Shown one piece after another: positions 1-10,748 of a stretch of DNA of 64,000 bases. Each line of letters begins with the position of its first letter. The stretch's first letter is position 1. A program made the position numbers and the translations under genes. Under the pieces are notes generated by a model, which searched no databases, was not told where the DNA came from, and saw only the letters and a list, made by a program, of their open reading frames with translations. The stretch comes from Phymatolithon calcareum (lineage: Eukaryota > Rhodophyta > Florideophyceae > Hapalidiales). The stretch is taken from NCBI GenBank assembly GCA_977006965.1, contig OZ345372.1, positions 806,001-870,000 on the forward strand, in the 5' to 3' direction.

Positions 1-758
1 CGACAGCAGCTTTGCAGGCGCCGTAGAGACGCGCGACGTAAAACAGCGAAACGGAAACAACGGAAAATAATGTAGGAATAGACGAGGACAGTGCATCATG
101 TAAACAGAGATAGGCACGACTCTCTAGAAGAAGAGTCAATATTCGGCTGCTGAACACTTGGCAGCATTGTGGGAACTCCAGCGGTTGTGGAGTTCAGACA
201 CGAGCGTGAGCCTTCCCTTCGTTGAGCATGGATAAGTACGACGATAATATCGCCGACGTCGCAGCGATGCGGGAAGAAAAATGGAGGCGGGCGGTGGCAG
301 CGTCGTCCTTGATACGGCGAATTTAGCTGAACCGTCGACCTTGGAGCGAACCCACGAAAAGGAAAAAATGGAGCTGGCGCGCGGTTGCCTTCATGCTGGC
401 TTGTATGACGAAGGTTGCAAATACGAAGGGGTGGATGCTCTCGAACACCGCGAGGTCGAAGCGACGTGCATGCGAACTTGAGCGTGCGGAGATCCGAGCA
501 ATCGACCCCAAAATCCGAAGATCTCTCGCCTTCCCTTACTCAGAGGAAGGCACTTACTCTCTTATATACTACAACCGAAGCGAAAAACAGCGCACAGATG
601 CAAGAGACACACGATTCCCTTATGGTCCGGCAGACCACGTACTATAGGCATCATAAAGATCGCGATCAGAGTTGCGGGCGTACAATCGTGAGCGGTACAA
701 CGCGCCTACGGCTTATGTACACGGAAAAAGCAGCGGGTGCGGCAGCCGTGGCGCCACA
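1..758 (+). mobile_element. Partial, diverged solo-LTR-like element (same family as the 24.5-27.0 kb copies)
   Basis: This stretch aligns by eye with the LTR-like element seen twice at 24456-27041. Shared blocks include the GAACTCCAGCGG block at 176, the ACACGAGCGxGAGCCTT block near 197, the CTTATATACTACAACC block at 561 and a GGCGCTACA-like end at about 751-758. The distance from the first anchor to the end is 582 bp here and 593 bp in the intact inner copy. The 5' part (about 145 bp) lies outside the window or is lost. The short open frames here match those in the other copies and are LTR sequence, not genes. Divergence is clearly higher than between the two copies at 25-27 kb, so this is an older insertion. 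Confidence 0.72.
562..569 (+). promoter_or_regulatory. Conserved TATA box of the LTR-like family
   Basis: TTATATAC followed by TACAACC is kept in all three copies of the LTR-like family, including this strongly diverged one. It lies downstream of a long U3-like part, as expected for the Pol II promoter of an LTR. Confidence 0.55.
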
Positions 759-2224
759 AAAACATAAAGTAGTCCCGTCTTGTATTCGAAGTAATTGAAA
801 AGGTTTTGGTAGATAAAGGCGCGCTTAAACTCCATCAGCAAACTGTGAAACCCCTCACTGAACAAGTAAAATGCCTGGCTCTGTTGGGCCGAGATGCGGT
901 GCCTCGCCCTCCTGCACAAAGCTGCCTGGTACCGTTCACGTCTTGATTCTGATTGCCGTGGATAAGGATTGTGCGCTTCTGTCCGAAAAAGAAGGTGATG
1001 GCGGCTTCTCAGTCGGTCTGGTGGTGTGCATTGTTTCTTTCGATACTGCTGTCGGCAGTAAACTTTGCATGTTTGCTTGCTGAGAGCTCATTGTCTACTA
1101 AAGGTCTGCGAACTTACTCAGATGGTCAACAGAGCACAGAGCAACCTACCTTTACGCGATTGGCTAGCCGGTAGGACAGTCTGTGGATTGGCAGCACACA
1201 TCGCCTCCATTGGCAGTGGCAGGGACGAACTCAGCTGTGGTTCTTGGCTTGAGCCTCTCTTCCTGCCATGAGAGAGCATCGACAGCGTGCAAATTGTCTG
1301 CTGGTGCGCGCCGAAGCACGTCACTCCTACTGCCTTTTCTTGGGGGGAAGGGCGCAGAGTGAATTTTTTCACGATCGGATGATCTGAAGTTTTTAAACAC
1401 CACGAAAAAGAGTAGAGTGGAGCTTTTTAGTCTTTCCAAGGCACTAATTTAAGCTTGGGATATCTCTCGAGATATCACAAGGCGCTTAACGCTATGAACC
1501 CGCATAGTAGGGTTACCAAACTGCACCGCGTGCGGACGAATACGAACCCTACCACTGCAAATACAAGTGAAGGAATATAGTCCCCCCGATACCACTTTGA
1601 ATGTACTGCCCCTTGCCGCGCGACGACGCCTCCGGGGAGCTCTAATGCCCAAAGTCCGTGGGGTGTCCATGCCCTCATGACCCCGGCCGCAGTACCCCGT
1701 GCTATTCTTAACTCCGATCAGCAGACCGTGACCGAAAGCAGAATGCTGGGAGCTCGAGATGATCTGTTGCAATCATGTACAGAAACAAGAAGTGACTAAG
1801 AAACATTGGAACAGACGACTGCACTATGTGGAAGTGTGAATCGTTCGTACCGGCTGATGAGCGCATAGAAATCTTTAATGATACTCAGCTGTGAAGCTGT
1901 ATAGCACATACAAAGTGTCCTGTCTCTTCGAACACTCCTGTTGAACAAGCAGTGCACACGGAAGCCCACTGCAGCAGAGGTAGGACGATGAGAAAGGAGA
2001 TATGAATGTGAATAAAACCGACAACCAAATTCATATTCTACAATCAGAAGCACAGTGCTCATTTAAGAGTTCATTGCGCTGATTTTTACGTGTCAAAAAC
2101 TAAGGCGGGAACGAAAGTATACGCCATAGCGCTGTGCGCAAAAGTTAGAGCCGTGCCGGGGTTGCGAAAACTGGTGACCACCAGAGATAATGACAGCTTG
2201 CGTGCCGCCACGGTAGTTCACGAC
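759..2224. other. Intergenic stretch, no recognisable gene
   Basis: Open frames are short and overlap on both strands, with no family I recognise. A frame near 783-920 reads without stops for about 45 codons but has no diagnostic motif. It may be degraded internal sequence of the retroelement whose LTR precedes it. Confidence 0.4.
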
Positions 2225-3298
2225 CTACTCGTTCATAGCCTGCGGTGGTGCAGGTTGATCGGATGTGGCAGTCGGGGCCGTAGCAGCAGCGACACGTGCA
2301 CGAAGAATCTGTTGTGCACGTGCACGCGCCCTGTGGAGACACAATCGACGCATAATGGTGAGATATTCCATTTGCTCCAGACGACCCTGTTCTGTTTCGA
2401 TGGCAGTGGGATGCGAAAAAGCAAGCAGTCCGTTCGCCTCCTCTTGTCTTTCTGCACGCTCACGAATGGCACCGGCGAGACTGACAAGTGCTGTATCTAT
2501 GGCACGCAGTACTGTCACAGGTGCTGATGTAGGGGCGAATTCCTCCTGACGTGGACGCTTACGGGTGCGACGAATACGACCTGGTGGGGCCCGGACGGAT
2601 GGTTGCATTGTACGTGCGCGAGGCTGTGATGTATGGACTGTGGGGGTAGGGGCTTGAGGTGGTTGTGCAGGAGTTATTTCCTCATTGTCCTCGTCTTCCC
2701 CCTCCTCATCTTCTTCTTCCTCCTCTTCTTCACCTTCTGCATCGTCGTCGTCAGCGCCAGCGTCAGATCCGGCGGTGGCGGAGCCTGGGTCTAGTGTCGG
2801 AGCAGGTATACGAGGTGTTGGTTTGGCGAGGGTACGTGATTGTCTCGGTGGTGCAGGTGATCGAGAGGAAGTTGGATGTGGTTTGGTGAAATACGGATGT
2901 TGATGGAGTGCCTGCCATGCACCATACACAGCATTGTCGGGACGTGGCGCAGTAGAACCATACCGTCTAATTTCTATGGCGAGATCTGCAAAATGTTGCT
3001 TGCATGCCTGTTCTGAACGGGCTGCATAGCGGCCGGGACCGGTTCCGGGCGGCGGGACAACGGCTGAAAAACGGGCGTGAACGGCACGTGAGAATGCACG
3101 TGAGCCAACCTCAACGACAACACCCTCAGGCAGAACGGGGACTGTGGTGGATGTGACTGTACCTCCATCCTTGGTTTCAAGTTTGACAGTAGAGCCGGCT
3201 TGGGCAGCCAAAGCGTTAGCTGCAGCTAAGTATGTGGCGCTCCATGCATGAGCGAGGGCCTCGTTTTCATTTAGGTCCCAGCTCTTCCCGCGCCCCAT
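2225..3298 (-). CDS. SANT/Myb-like (trihelix/MADF-like) protein with acidic and basic C-terminal half
   Basis: 357 aa, single exon, starting at an ATG followed by GRGKSWDLNENEALAHAW. This is the hallmark N-terminus of Myb/SANT-like DNA-binding proteins that occur in multicopy families in algae and oomycetes. Conserved Trp residues are spaced through the first 130 residues (KSW, LAHAW, YGAWQAL) as in a trihelix fold. The middle is Pro/Ser-rich, then comes an acidic run of about 30 Asp/Glu residues, followed by a basic patch (RRTRKRPRQEE) that could be a nuclear localisation signal. The C-terminal 100 residues are Ala/Arg/Glu-rich and probably helical. The role is probably DNA binding. Such domains also occur in Harbinger-type transposon companion proteins, so a mobile-element origin cannot be excluded. 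No transposase is seen next to it. Confidence 0.72.
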   Translation of the reverse strand: MGRGKSWDLNENEALAHAWSATYLAAANALAAQAGSTVKLETKDGGTVTSTTVPVLPEGVVVEVGSRAFSRAVHARFSAVVPPPGTGPGRYAARSEQACKQHFADLAIEIRRYGSTAPRPDNAVYGAWQALHQHPYFTKPHPTSSRSPAPPRQSRTLAKPTPRIPAPTLDPGSATAGSDAGADDDDAEGEEEEEEEDEEGEDEDNEEITPAQPPQAPTPTVHTSQPRARTMQPSVRAPPGRIRRTRKRPRQEEFAPTSAPVTVLRAIDTALVSLAGAIRERAERQEEANGLLAFSHPTAIETEQGRLEQMEYLTIMRRLCLHRARARAQQILRARVAAATAPTATSDQPAPPQAMNE

Positions 3299-5933
3299 GA
3301 CGAAGCGAAGAAATTGCGGGCGGCGGGTGAGCGAGCGAGGTGCGGTGGAAGTTAGGGGGCAGGAGTTGGGGTGGGCCGGTGAATTCGGTTAGGGAAGTGT
3401 AGGGTCGAGCATGGCGGTAAAGACTGGCTGCACTTTACTGGGCAGGGCAGGGCAGAGCGCAATGGCTGATGAAGAGCGGACGCGAGGGAAGACGTGCGCG
3501 TATGTGATTCGGGTTCGTGGAATGTAAATTACGTAAATAGGGCGCGCGTATGAGACTGCTTTGACACATTTAGCGGTGTGGAACGACGCTTGCTCCTTGC
3601 TTCCCAGACACGCACAACCGACGCCGTCCGTAACAGTTGGCTATCCAAAAACGACGTGCGCAGATTTTGTGCGAATAGAGCGTGATTTTGAAATAAAAAA
3701 GAAGCGAAATAGTGATATTCGTAATCACGATAGAGTCGTTATGTTTCATATTTTTAACTTCTTTTCACGTGTTTCAACTTCAAAGTCGATCATAAGTTCT
3801 CGCTTCCACGGCCCACTGCATGTAGCACCAAAATGAAACGTTTTGTAGAACATCTAAGTCTAAAATGTAACACATTTTTAAAACCGTTGAATTATTGTCC
3901 CGTTCTTTTGGGAAAAATCCGTAAAACGCTCTGTTGAACATAGGCTCGGCCCTTGTTTGACGTGTTTTTGAGGAATTTATCGAATGGGGGCTGGAGAAAA
4001 TGGGGGAGCTCTGCTTCCAACTACGAGGTACCGATTCATAAATTTATGCAATAATAGTCTCTTGCACGCAGAACGTGCCGTACCATTTTAGGCACTACGT
4101 AAAAGCGTGCGCGAGCCGCATGCAATGCACGGTTTTGATTGACTGTTACACGGATGCACACAATTACAGTTGTCTATTCCGAAACTGTAATTCATATTCT
4201 TTCAATATTGAAGAAGAATTGATATACAGCATTTGGCACGGCGATGTTGAATTCACCCCTCCAGTCTGTCCGGTGCGCAGGGCACGGCATGCTTTTTGGA
4301 GTAAATTTATCGTCCTGTCCACTGGGATGAACAGGGATGAACAGGGATGAACCGAAGTACAGTACTGTACTGTACTTCTGTCCAGTAGCAGTGAATAAGA
4401 TGCTTGTGCAGGCAACATTATCATGATGATTTCTCGCGTCAGAAGGTGGACGTTGAATGTGTCTTGTCGACCGTTGAGTTAGATTCTGACTGTTGTGCTC
4501 ATCACTTTGTTTGCGAGCAAATCAGAGGAATACAGGCTGCTTCACTACAGTATCTACAGTACAGTATTGGTGCGAAATTCCCTGATGATCTTGTACAGTA
4601 TATTATTGACTGCCTGACTATGATACATAGTCATCCCGTGTCACATGTGAGCACCAGCAAGTCGGACTTTGACAAAAATGCCGTCCAACCGTGCTTGTTT
4701 CTAATGCTCCTGACCCCTCAAAGCTACTGTATGTGTTCATACATGCCTTACTGTATCAGTAAGATCGTTCACCTTGAATTTTTCCGCACAGGGAAGACAC
4801 ATGGAAGAAAGCTAGCAGACATTCATCGATGCGAGAGCTACAGCGTACTGTATCATATGATATGTGCAACAATCGCGACAAAGACATGCCAAACGATTGG
4901 CGTAATCTGCTTTGCGTCGAAATGAAGTCCAAAATGCATGACGAGGGCGCGCCTTACTGCAAGTGTTTTCCTTGCATATGTGGGTATGCGAAAAGATGCG
5001 CAGCAGGGGAATATGATAATATGTGACAAGTGTGTGCGTTGGTGTTGAAAAAAGAGATCCATATCTCGATCGAAGTTTTCCACTTTCAGAACCCTTTTCC
5101 ACAGATGAACCAGGTTGCCATCAGGTATCATCCCTGATAGCAAACTACTGTAGTACATTATGACGATCCCTTCCTCACGGAGATGCGGGAAACAGCATGA
5201 TTTCATGCTTTGTACACAGACTTTACGACATCTGAGCAGCAGTGCGATCGTGCATCCGTACGAAAGGGCTTCGGGAATTTTATGGTTAACACCCAATTTA
5301 GGTAATATAGCCTCATTTCCGTGCAAAAGACATACTAGGGTTTTTTTCTGAAGGTTTATGTCGTAAAAAAGGTTCTACGAGTTCCTCTGTGCGAAGTACG
5401 TATAGGACCAAGAGGTCTCAAGGGATCCCTTGAAGTCTTAAACTTACTTTTCGAGCTTGAACACCACAAACTCAGTACAGAACAGCACTGTCGTGGTAAT
5501 ACCGCGCCCGAAAAATAGCCGTTACATGTCCTTGGAAGGTGCCGTATGTCAATTAAAAATCAAGAAATACTGTATTGTATCATACGAACTATAACACTTC
5601 GCCATGGTGATTCCAATGGGGCTTTCGTGCATCATGCACGTACAAGGAGGGTATTTGTACTGCACTGGGCGGTTCGTTGGTTGCCGCGGAGCGCACAGCA
5701 CTCATAAAACCCTGACATGGGAAAGAATCAAGGGAAAAGCGATATACAGTGCTATATGATAGTATCACCACTGAACCAGTGCCGTGTCAACTTGACGAAG
5801 ACAATATACCATGTACAAACCAGTGATCATCCTTATGATGGTCAAGGTCAGTTTGCGGAAATTTCATGTCACGTGATCGCGTTTGAACCTGTTTTGTTTA
5901 CCGGAGGATACCTCCGCTGTTTCAAGCTGAACG

Positions 5934-5981
5934 GAAAATAAAAGGGAGTACCTTTTTTAAAAGGTATTCCCTTTTATTTTC
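5934..5981. repeat. Near-perfect palindrome, 23-bp arms
   Basis: Arms at 5934-5956 and 5959-5981 pair over 23 bp with a single G-T position and a 2-nt centre. The arms contain AAAATAAAAGGGAGTACC. The element lies far from any gene. Confidence 0.85.
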
Positions 5982-6535
5982 GTCTAAAAGATGAGTTTTG
6001 TTCTTCTTTCCAAACATAAAAAACGAAAAACAAGCCAAGTTGTGTCTTGTATAGTATACCCAAAAAAGATGCACAATCTATGTAACGAAGGCACCTGCTT
6101 CTTTCCACAGTTGGGTGTTAACGAGCAGGACACATTACAAGATGCAAAAACGAGTTACAGTACTCAACGGCTAACAAGAGATCCAGCCAGATGAGCGCGG
6201 ATGGATAACAGTGCTGTAAAGTAGTAATCAGGGAAAATGCTAACGATCCGTGTACGGGCTTGTGCATAATTGTCCCAGCTTGGAAGCTCACGGCTAATGC
6301 GCATTAGCGTGTTACCCGTGTTATAACGGTAATGTTGCGCCGTTGAATTGCACCCCGCCCGCCACTAGAACCGTCTTTTTTTCGTTTCGTCTGTGCTACT
6401 GTAGAACCCCCTCCCCAGCGTCGTCGTCTGCAAGTTCACTCACTCCTTGGGATATCAATATCCGCATTCTTGAGGTCCCAGTACTGTTGCTTTTGAGACC
6501 ACATTGCTTGCCGAAATTGAACGCGAAGGCGGCTT

Positions 6536-6577
6536 CGTTTCTTGCTTTTCTGTTTCGAAACAGAAAAGCAAGAAACG
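6536..6577. repeat. Perfect 42-bp palindrome
   Basis: The sequence reads the same on both strands from 6536 to 6577, with the axis between 6556 and 6557 (TTTCGAAA). There is no spacer and no mismatch. Confidence 0.9.
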
Positions 6578-8131
6578 GACAAATTTTTATTTGCATCCAG
6601 TTCGCACACTGCCAACTTCTGGAACCATTTTAGGGCTACTAGTCGTTTCCACGGTACATCATACTGTGCATCAAAATAGTTTTATACTAGTTTTCGGATG
6701 ACGTCGTCTTTTTGATAATCAAACACTGCTCACAGTGCATGCTATCATATTCCTGACTAAATTTACTGGAGGAATACCATGCACATCTTGCCGGTGGCTT
6801 CTTCTATGACCGGCAAGTTCTATGATACATCCAGTACGTGTACACGTGTACACCACTGTCATTGGCCACCAATCGTTTGTGATACGTCTGTGGGGAGGAT
6901 CACCCATCGTACACGGAAATCCTCTGGTGGAATTTCGATACAGACATACGGGAAGCCTGCATCGGAAGATCTGCTACGACAAACGACAGCCCTTGACCAA
7001 CAAAGATTAAACTCAAGCCATCGCCCGATGGCCAAGTGACCAGTTGTGGAGATGCTCTAGTATCTGCTTGACTGCCTCATGCGAACAACATACACAACAA
7101 CGTATCGCCGCCACCCTTTAACTTGTCTTCTGGAACGCCCAGCTATTGGCCTTTGCATTCGTAGGGATGACTTTGAAAAACGCGGAGTATAGGTCTGACA
7201 TGTTCGGATTGACGGAAAACTGAGCTCAGGCCCATTGGTTCATCTGTTTCAGCTGGGAAACCGGATTTTCCAAGACCTCCTTTGCAGGTCCAATTCACTA
7301 GCCACTTGTGGGCATCTTTGCGCCTGAGCAAAGGCACGCAAAACGACTCGCAGATGACACTTAGCTCGGTTTTGACATATTCCGCTTTGTGCCGGACACC
7401 GTCGAACTGTACCGCTCTGAGTCCGTTTCTCGTAGAGGACGGGGACATTCTCGTTCAAAACTTCTTGAACATGTTAGGATCTAAAAATCAGCGCGGAACA
7501 CCACTGGAATCAGAGCTGAAAAAGGATGCCCGCGCATTACGGAATGACTTAATCTGCAGTAGAGTGGTAAGTTCCTTCAACGAAATAGGTCAATTTGACA
7601 ATGTGGAGCATCTTATTAAGACTCTTGCCTTGCCAGGGAAATACTGAACCCTCGTCAAGTTGCGGATATGATGAAGTTCCTGCTGGTAGAATTGCTAATG
7701 TTGTGGTGCACCTTTGCATTTCATTGATGGCGTCACGTTGTTTTGATAAGTGATTTCCGAGCTTCCATACTGAACGCGAAGCTCTTAAACCTGTTTGGTT
7801 CATGCGAAGCGGACTGGCCATCGGAGTATTCGTCTCGTATATGCAATGCTGACGGAGTATGATTTCTTATGCGACTTCACAAGAGTGATGATGAGAAATA
7901 AATTCGGGAATGTCGTCATCTGTAGTGGAAGGGAGAGGAGCCATCCACTCTCCAAGACCGACTGCATGTGAAAGCACTCGTCCCAAGTCAGGTAGACATT
8001 GGCAGATGTTTGATCTGAGTCTGCATAACATTATGATAAGGTCCAGATTTTGATCCCAATTCGCGTCACCTCAAGCCACCCGTTTTCTGCATGGTAGAAG
8101 AGACGAAGCCATTCTTTACCTCTTTTTGAAA

Positions 8132-9265
8132 ATGTGTCGACATCCCGCATTTATCATTACCGCTCCTGTATCGGTCAGGCGAACTTCGTTCGTGGCATCA
8201 TCCTGTACCTGGCAACGAAATTGGCTCTGCAACTCCAAGAAAAGACCCCGTATTGTGTGCTCACTTGAAGAAAAGGTTGCACCAGCAATACTTGTACCCG
8301 AAGAAGCGAACCACCAGCTTCTCGAGCCATTGCAATGGAATTTTCGAGGATTCACAATAGAATATTTGACATTCACTGATGGAACTCCAATCCGCACCGA
8401 AGCAGCATTGCCGGCAATCGTTTTGGTGCACGGTTTCGGAGCAAACTGCAAGCATTGGCGAAAAAACATAGTTCCTCTGACACAGAGTGGCTATCGCGTA
8501 TTCTCCCTTGACCTATTGGGGTTTGGCATGTCAAGTAAGCCTACACCGGGGACACTGGACACCTGCGGATTGGCAGTGGCTTACGATTTTGATTATTGGA
8601 CGGCACAATTGCGCGCATTCGTATCAGAAGTTGTACAAGGAACGAGCAAATCGCCTGTGTTTTTCGTCGCCAATTCTATAGGCAGCATGGTTACCATGCA
8701 GGCTGCAGTGGAGGACCCGTCGCTATGCGCAGCACAAGTATTTATATCACCGTCGCTGCGACAGCTGAACGTGCGCAAAAGAAGTTTGATACAAAGCATC
8801 GTGGCGCCTGTGCTGATGAAGCTGCTGTCATATCGTCCGCTGGGTGCATATTTCTTGAACGCTATTGCGGAACCAAAGCAATTGAAGAGTGTATTATTGA
8901 AGGCGTACAAGGTATCTGAAGCTGTTGATGAAGAATTGTTGTCTCTACTCGGCAAACCGGCATTTACGGAGGGGGCTCTTGAAGTTTTCTTGGCGTTTAT
9001 CATGTACGATGAGGGACCGATCCCAGAAGACCTTCTGCCACAACTTACTGTGCCAGCCCTAATTCTTTGGGGTGCGGAAGACGATTTTGAACCGATTCGC
9101 TTCGGACGCGCGCTTGGGGATTTCGATACAGTGCAGCAGTTTGTGTCAATTCCTGGGGTTGGCCATTGTGCACACGATGAGGCACCGGATTTTTGCAATG
9201 AAAAAATTCTGGAGTTTTTTGCAAAACATTCGTCAAGCAAGGAATTTAATAGCGTCAAGGTATAA
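8132..9265 (+). CDS. Alpha/beta hydrolase, probably plastid-targeted
   Basis: 377 aa, single exon, from the ATG at 8132. The fold signature is clear: an oxyanion-side HGF motif (IVLVHGFGANCKHW, residues about 96-109), a YRVFSLDLLGFGMSSKP strand-turn, a nucleophile elbow ANSIGSM with Ser about 182, an acid in WGAEDDFEP (Asp about 317) and His about 345 in GVGHCAHDE. The elbow has Ala instead of the usual Gly two residues before the Ser. The first 45 residues are rich in Ser, Arg and Cys and poor in acidic residues, as in transit peptides. The closest general type is the cyanobacterial/plastid hydrolase group that includes pheophytinase-like and epoxide-hydrolase-like enzymes. The substrate cannot be read from sequence. 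Confidence 0.88.
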   Translation: MCRHPAFIITAPVSVRRTSFVASSCTWQRNWLCNSKKRPRIVCSLEEKVAPAILVPEEANHQLLEPLQWNFRGFTIEYLTFTDGTPIRTEAALPAIVLVHGFGANCKHWRKNIVPLTQSGYRVFSLDLLGFGMSSKPTPGTLDTCGLAVAYDFDYWTAQLRAFVSEVVQGTSKSPVFFVANSIGSMVTMQAAVEDPSLCAAQVFISPSLRQLNVRKRSLIQSIVAPVLMKLLSYRPLGAYFLNAIAEPKQLKSVLLKAYKVSEAVDEELLSLLGKPAFTEGALEVFLAFIMYDEGPIPEDLLPQLTVPALILWGAEDDFEPIRFGRALGDFDTVQQFVSIPGVGHCAHDEAPDFCNEKILEFFAKHSSSKEFNSVKV

Positions 9266-10008
9266 GCAGGAAGTTCTGGTCTAGAAGTGTGGGTCGCTAT
9301 TTCAACCCAACGAGAATACGATGGAGCATTTGGGTAAGGTCTGTAAGATTGGTCAATAACATGCAGTCTTCTTGCCGAAACAATATTCATCTTATGTCCT
9401 GGAGCGCACTGCACTTCGCGCCACTGCGTTGCTACAGTTACCGATGTCCTTCCGCTGTTGTCATTCCTGCACATCTCTTGGCAGCATTTTTCGTGATGTG
9501 GATAAATACGTATTAAATTTCGGCCACAGTATCGAGACTATCAACCCTGTGGCATCACACTGCATGCTTGCCGTTCGCTGCTGAAATCGAGAATTCCTTC
9601 CAGAGTTTCTGTAGAAGATGCCACATTCACGTAAACGGAGAAAGGAGCGCATGTACAGTCAATTACAATCATTGTGACCTTACTTTCGCATCTGTTCTCG
9701 TTCTCCTGATCTGCATTTGGAATCTTGGCACGTTTGAAGCATTGGCCGAAATTCAAAAGTGATTTATACAGTTTTGATGGCTATGGGACTTTCTCATTGA
9801 TGACGAATCTTCATGAATACCGGTCTTCAGAGACCTGCATGAGTAAAAGTATGCATCCGTCCCTTACAAATTTCACCTTTGTTCGACAAATGGACAGCAT
9901 GCTAATGGTATCTTCTAAAGCCTGTGGTATGCCGACGGACTTTAGGAAATTCGGCTTGTTAATGAACTGTTAAGCATTGTAACGTACTTGCGCACTGCAC
10001 AGGGCATC
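9266..10008. other. Intergenic, between convergent hydrolase and SRP9 genes
   Basis: This is the 3' flank of two convergent genes. No further gene, repeat or RNA is recognised. Confidence 0.5.
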
Positions 10009-10490
10009 CTATTTGGCGATTTCCACATTTTCGCTCTCAATGGCAGCATCTGTCTTGTCCGCCGTCATCACATTCAGAAAACGCATCGTCATCGTTTCCA
10101 TTTTGCGGATGTGGCTTTTCTGATCACTTTTGAATTTTAGGCACTACAGCACCATCGCAAGCACGCCAAACAAACAGAGCCAACATTAGTTAGCCCACAT
10201 TCCATGAGTCTGCAACTTTCAAAGAACTGCATGGAAGCAAAAATTTACGAACCGTCTTGTCATCCGTGACCTTGAGCACGAACGCCCCATCTGTTGCCCT
10301 ATATTTGAAGCTGTAGCGCGTCTTCAGATAGCATTGAAAAGCAAAGAAATTGACGTAAGATTAGGAAAGAAAAGTCCCGGGCCGCAGATATTCGCCTATG
10401 GGGATTGTGGTCGGTTACCTTTGACGGTGCCGAGAGCAGCAATCGCTCAGACTCGGCAGCAAAGTCATCCCAGTTCTCGATGTACACCAT
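10009..10490 (-). CDS. SRP9: Signal recognition particle 9 kDa protein, three exons
   Basis: This gene has two introns and no long open frame, so it is easily missed. Exons on the minus strand are 10490-10419, 10321-10253 and 10143-10009. Introns are 10418-10322 (GTAACC to GAAG) and 10252-10144 (GTTCGT to TGTAG). The joined CDS is 276 bp, 91 aa. The product starts MVYIENWDDFAAESERLLL, continues with a SK/TRYSFKYRATDGAFVLKVTDD core and ends in a basic amphipathic C-terminus. This matches the SRP9 pattern of N-terminal WeeF, central KYRhsdG and kvTDD, and the family length (human 86 aa). SRP9 pairs with SRP14 to form the Alu-domain elongation-arrest module of the particle. Both splice joints fall between codons and reproduce the family alignment without gaps, which supports the model strongly. 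Confidence 0.9.
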
Positions 10491-10748
10491 CGCGCGCTTT
10501 TTCGACGATATTCGTCACACAGATTGGACAGCACCGACAAAAAGTCCCAAGGTCACCGACGAGCCGCTGTTTAGGGTGGTTGTAACAATCAATCTGATTG
10601 CTTTTGCCAACAAAACCCTTGAAAATTTATTCAAAACTCATTCCTAATTTACACTACAAAATAATTGAAAAACAACATCACATACCACCTTCGTTTCAGG
10701 CTGAGCATGGATACAGTATCGGCGGTCTACAGTACTTCGCTGTGCCGA

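Larger units (their letters stand above)
3299..8131. other. Gene-empty 4.8 kb region
   Basis: Only short open frames with no recognisable domains occur. The stretch 3560-6700 is AT-richer than the flanking genes. It contains two long palindromes, listed separately, and a near-palindrome at about 4354-4378 made of GTACAGTACTGTAC units. No LTR, terminal repeat or reverse-transcriptase motif was found. The last few hundred bases probably hold the promoter of the hydrolase gene. Confidence 0.5.
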
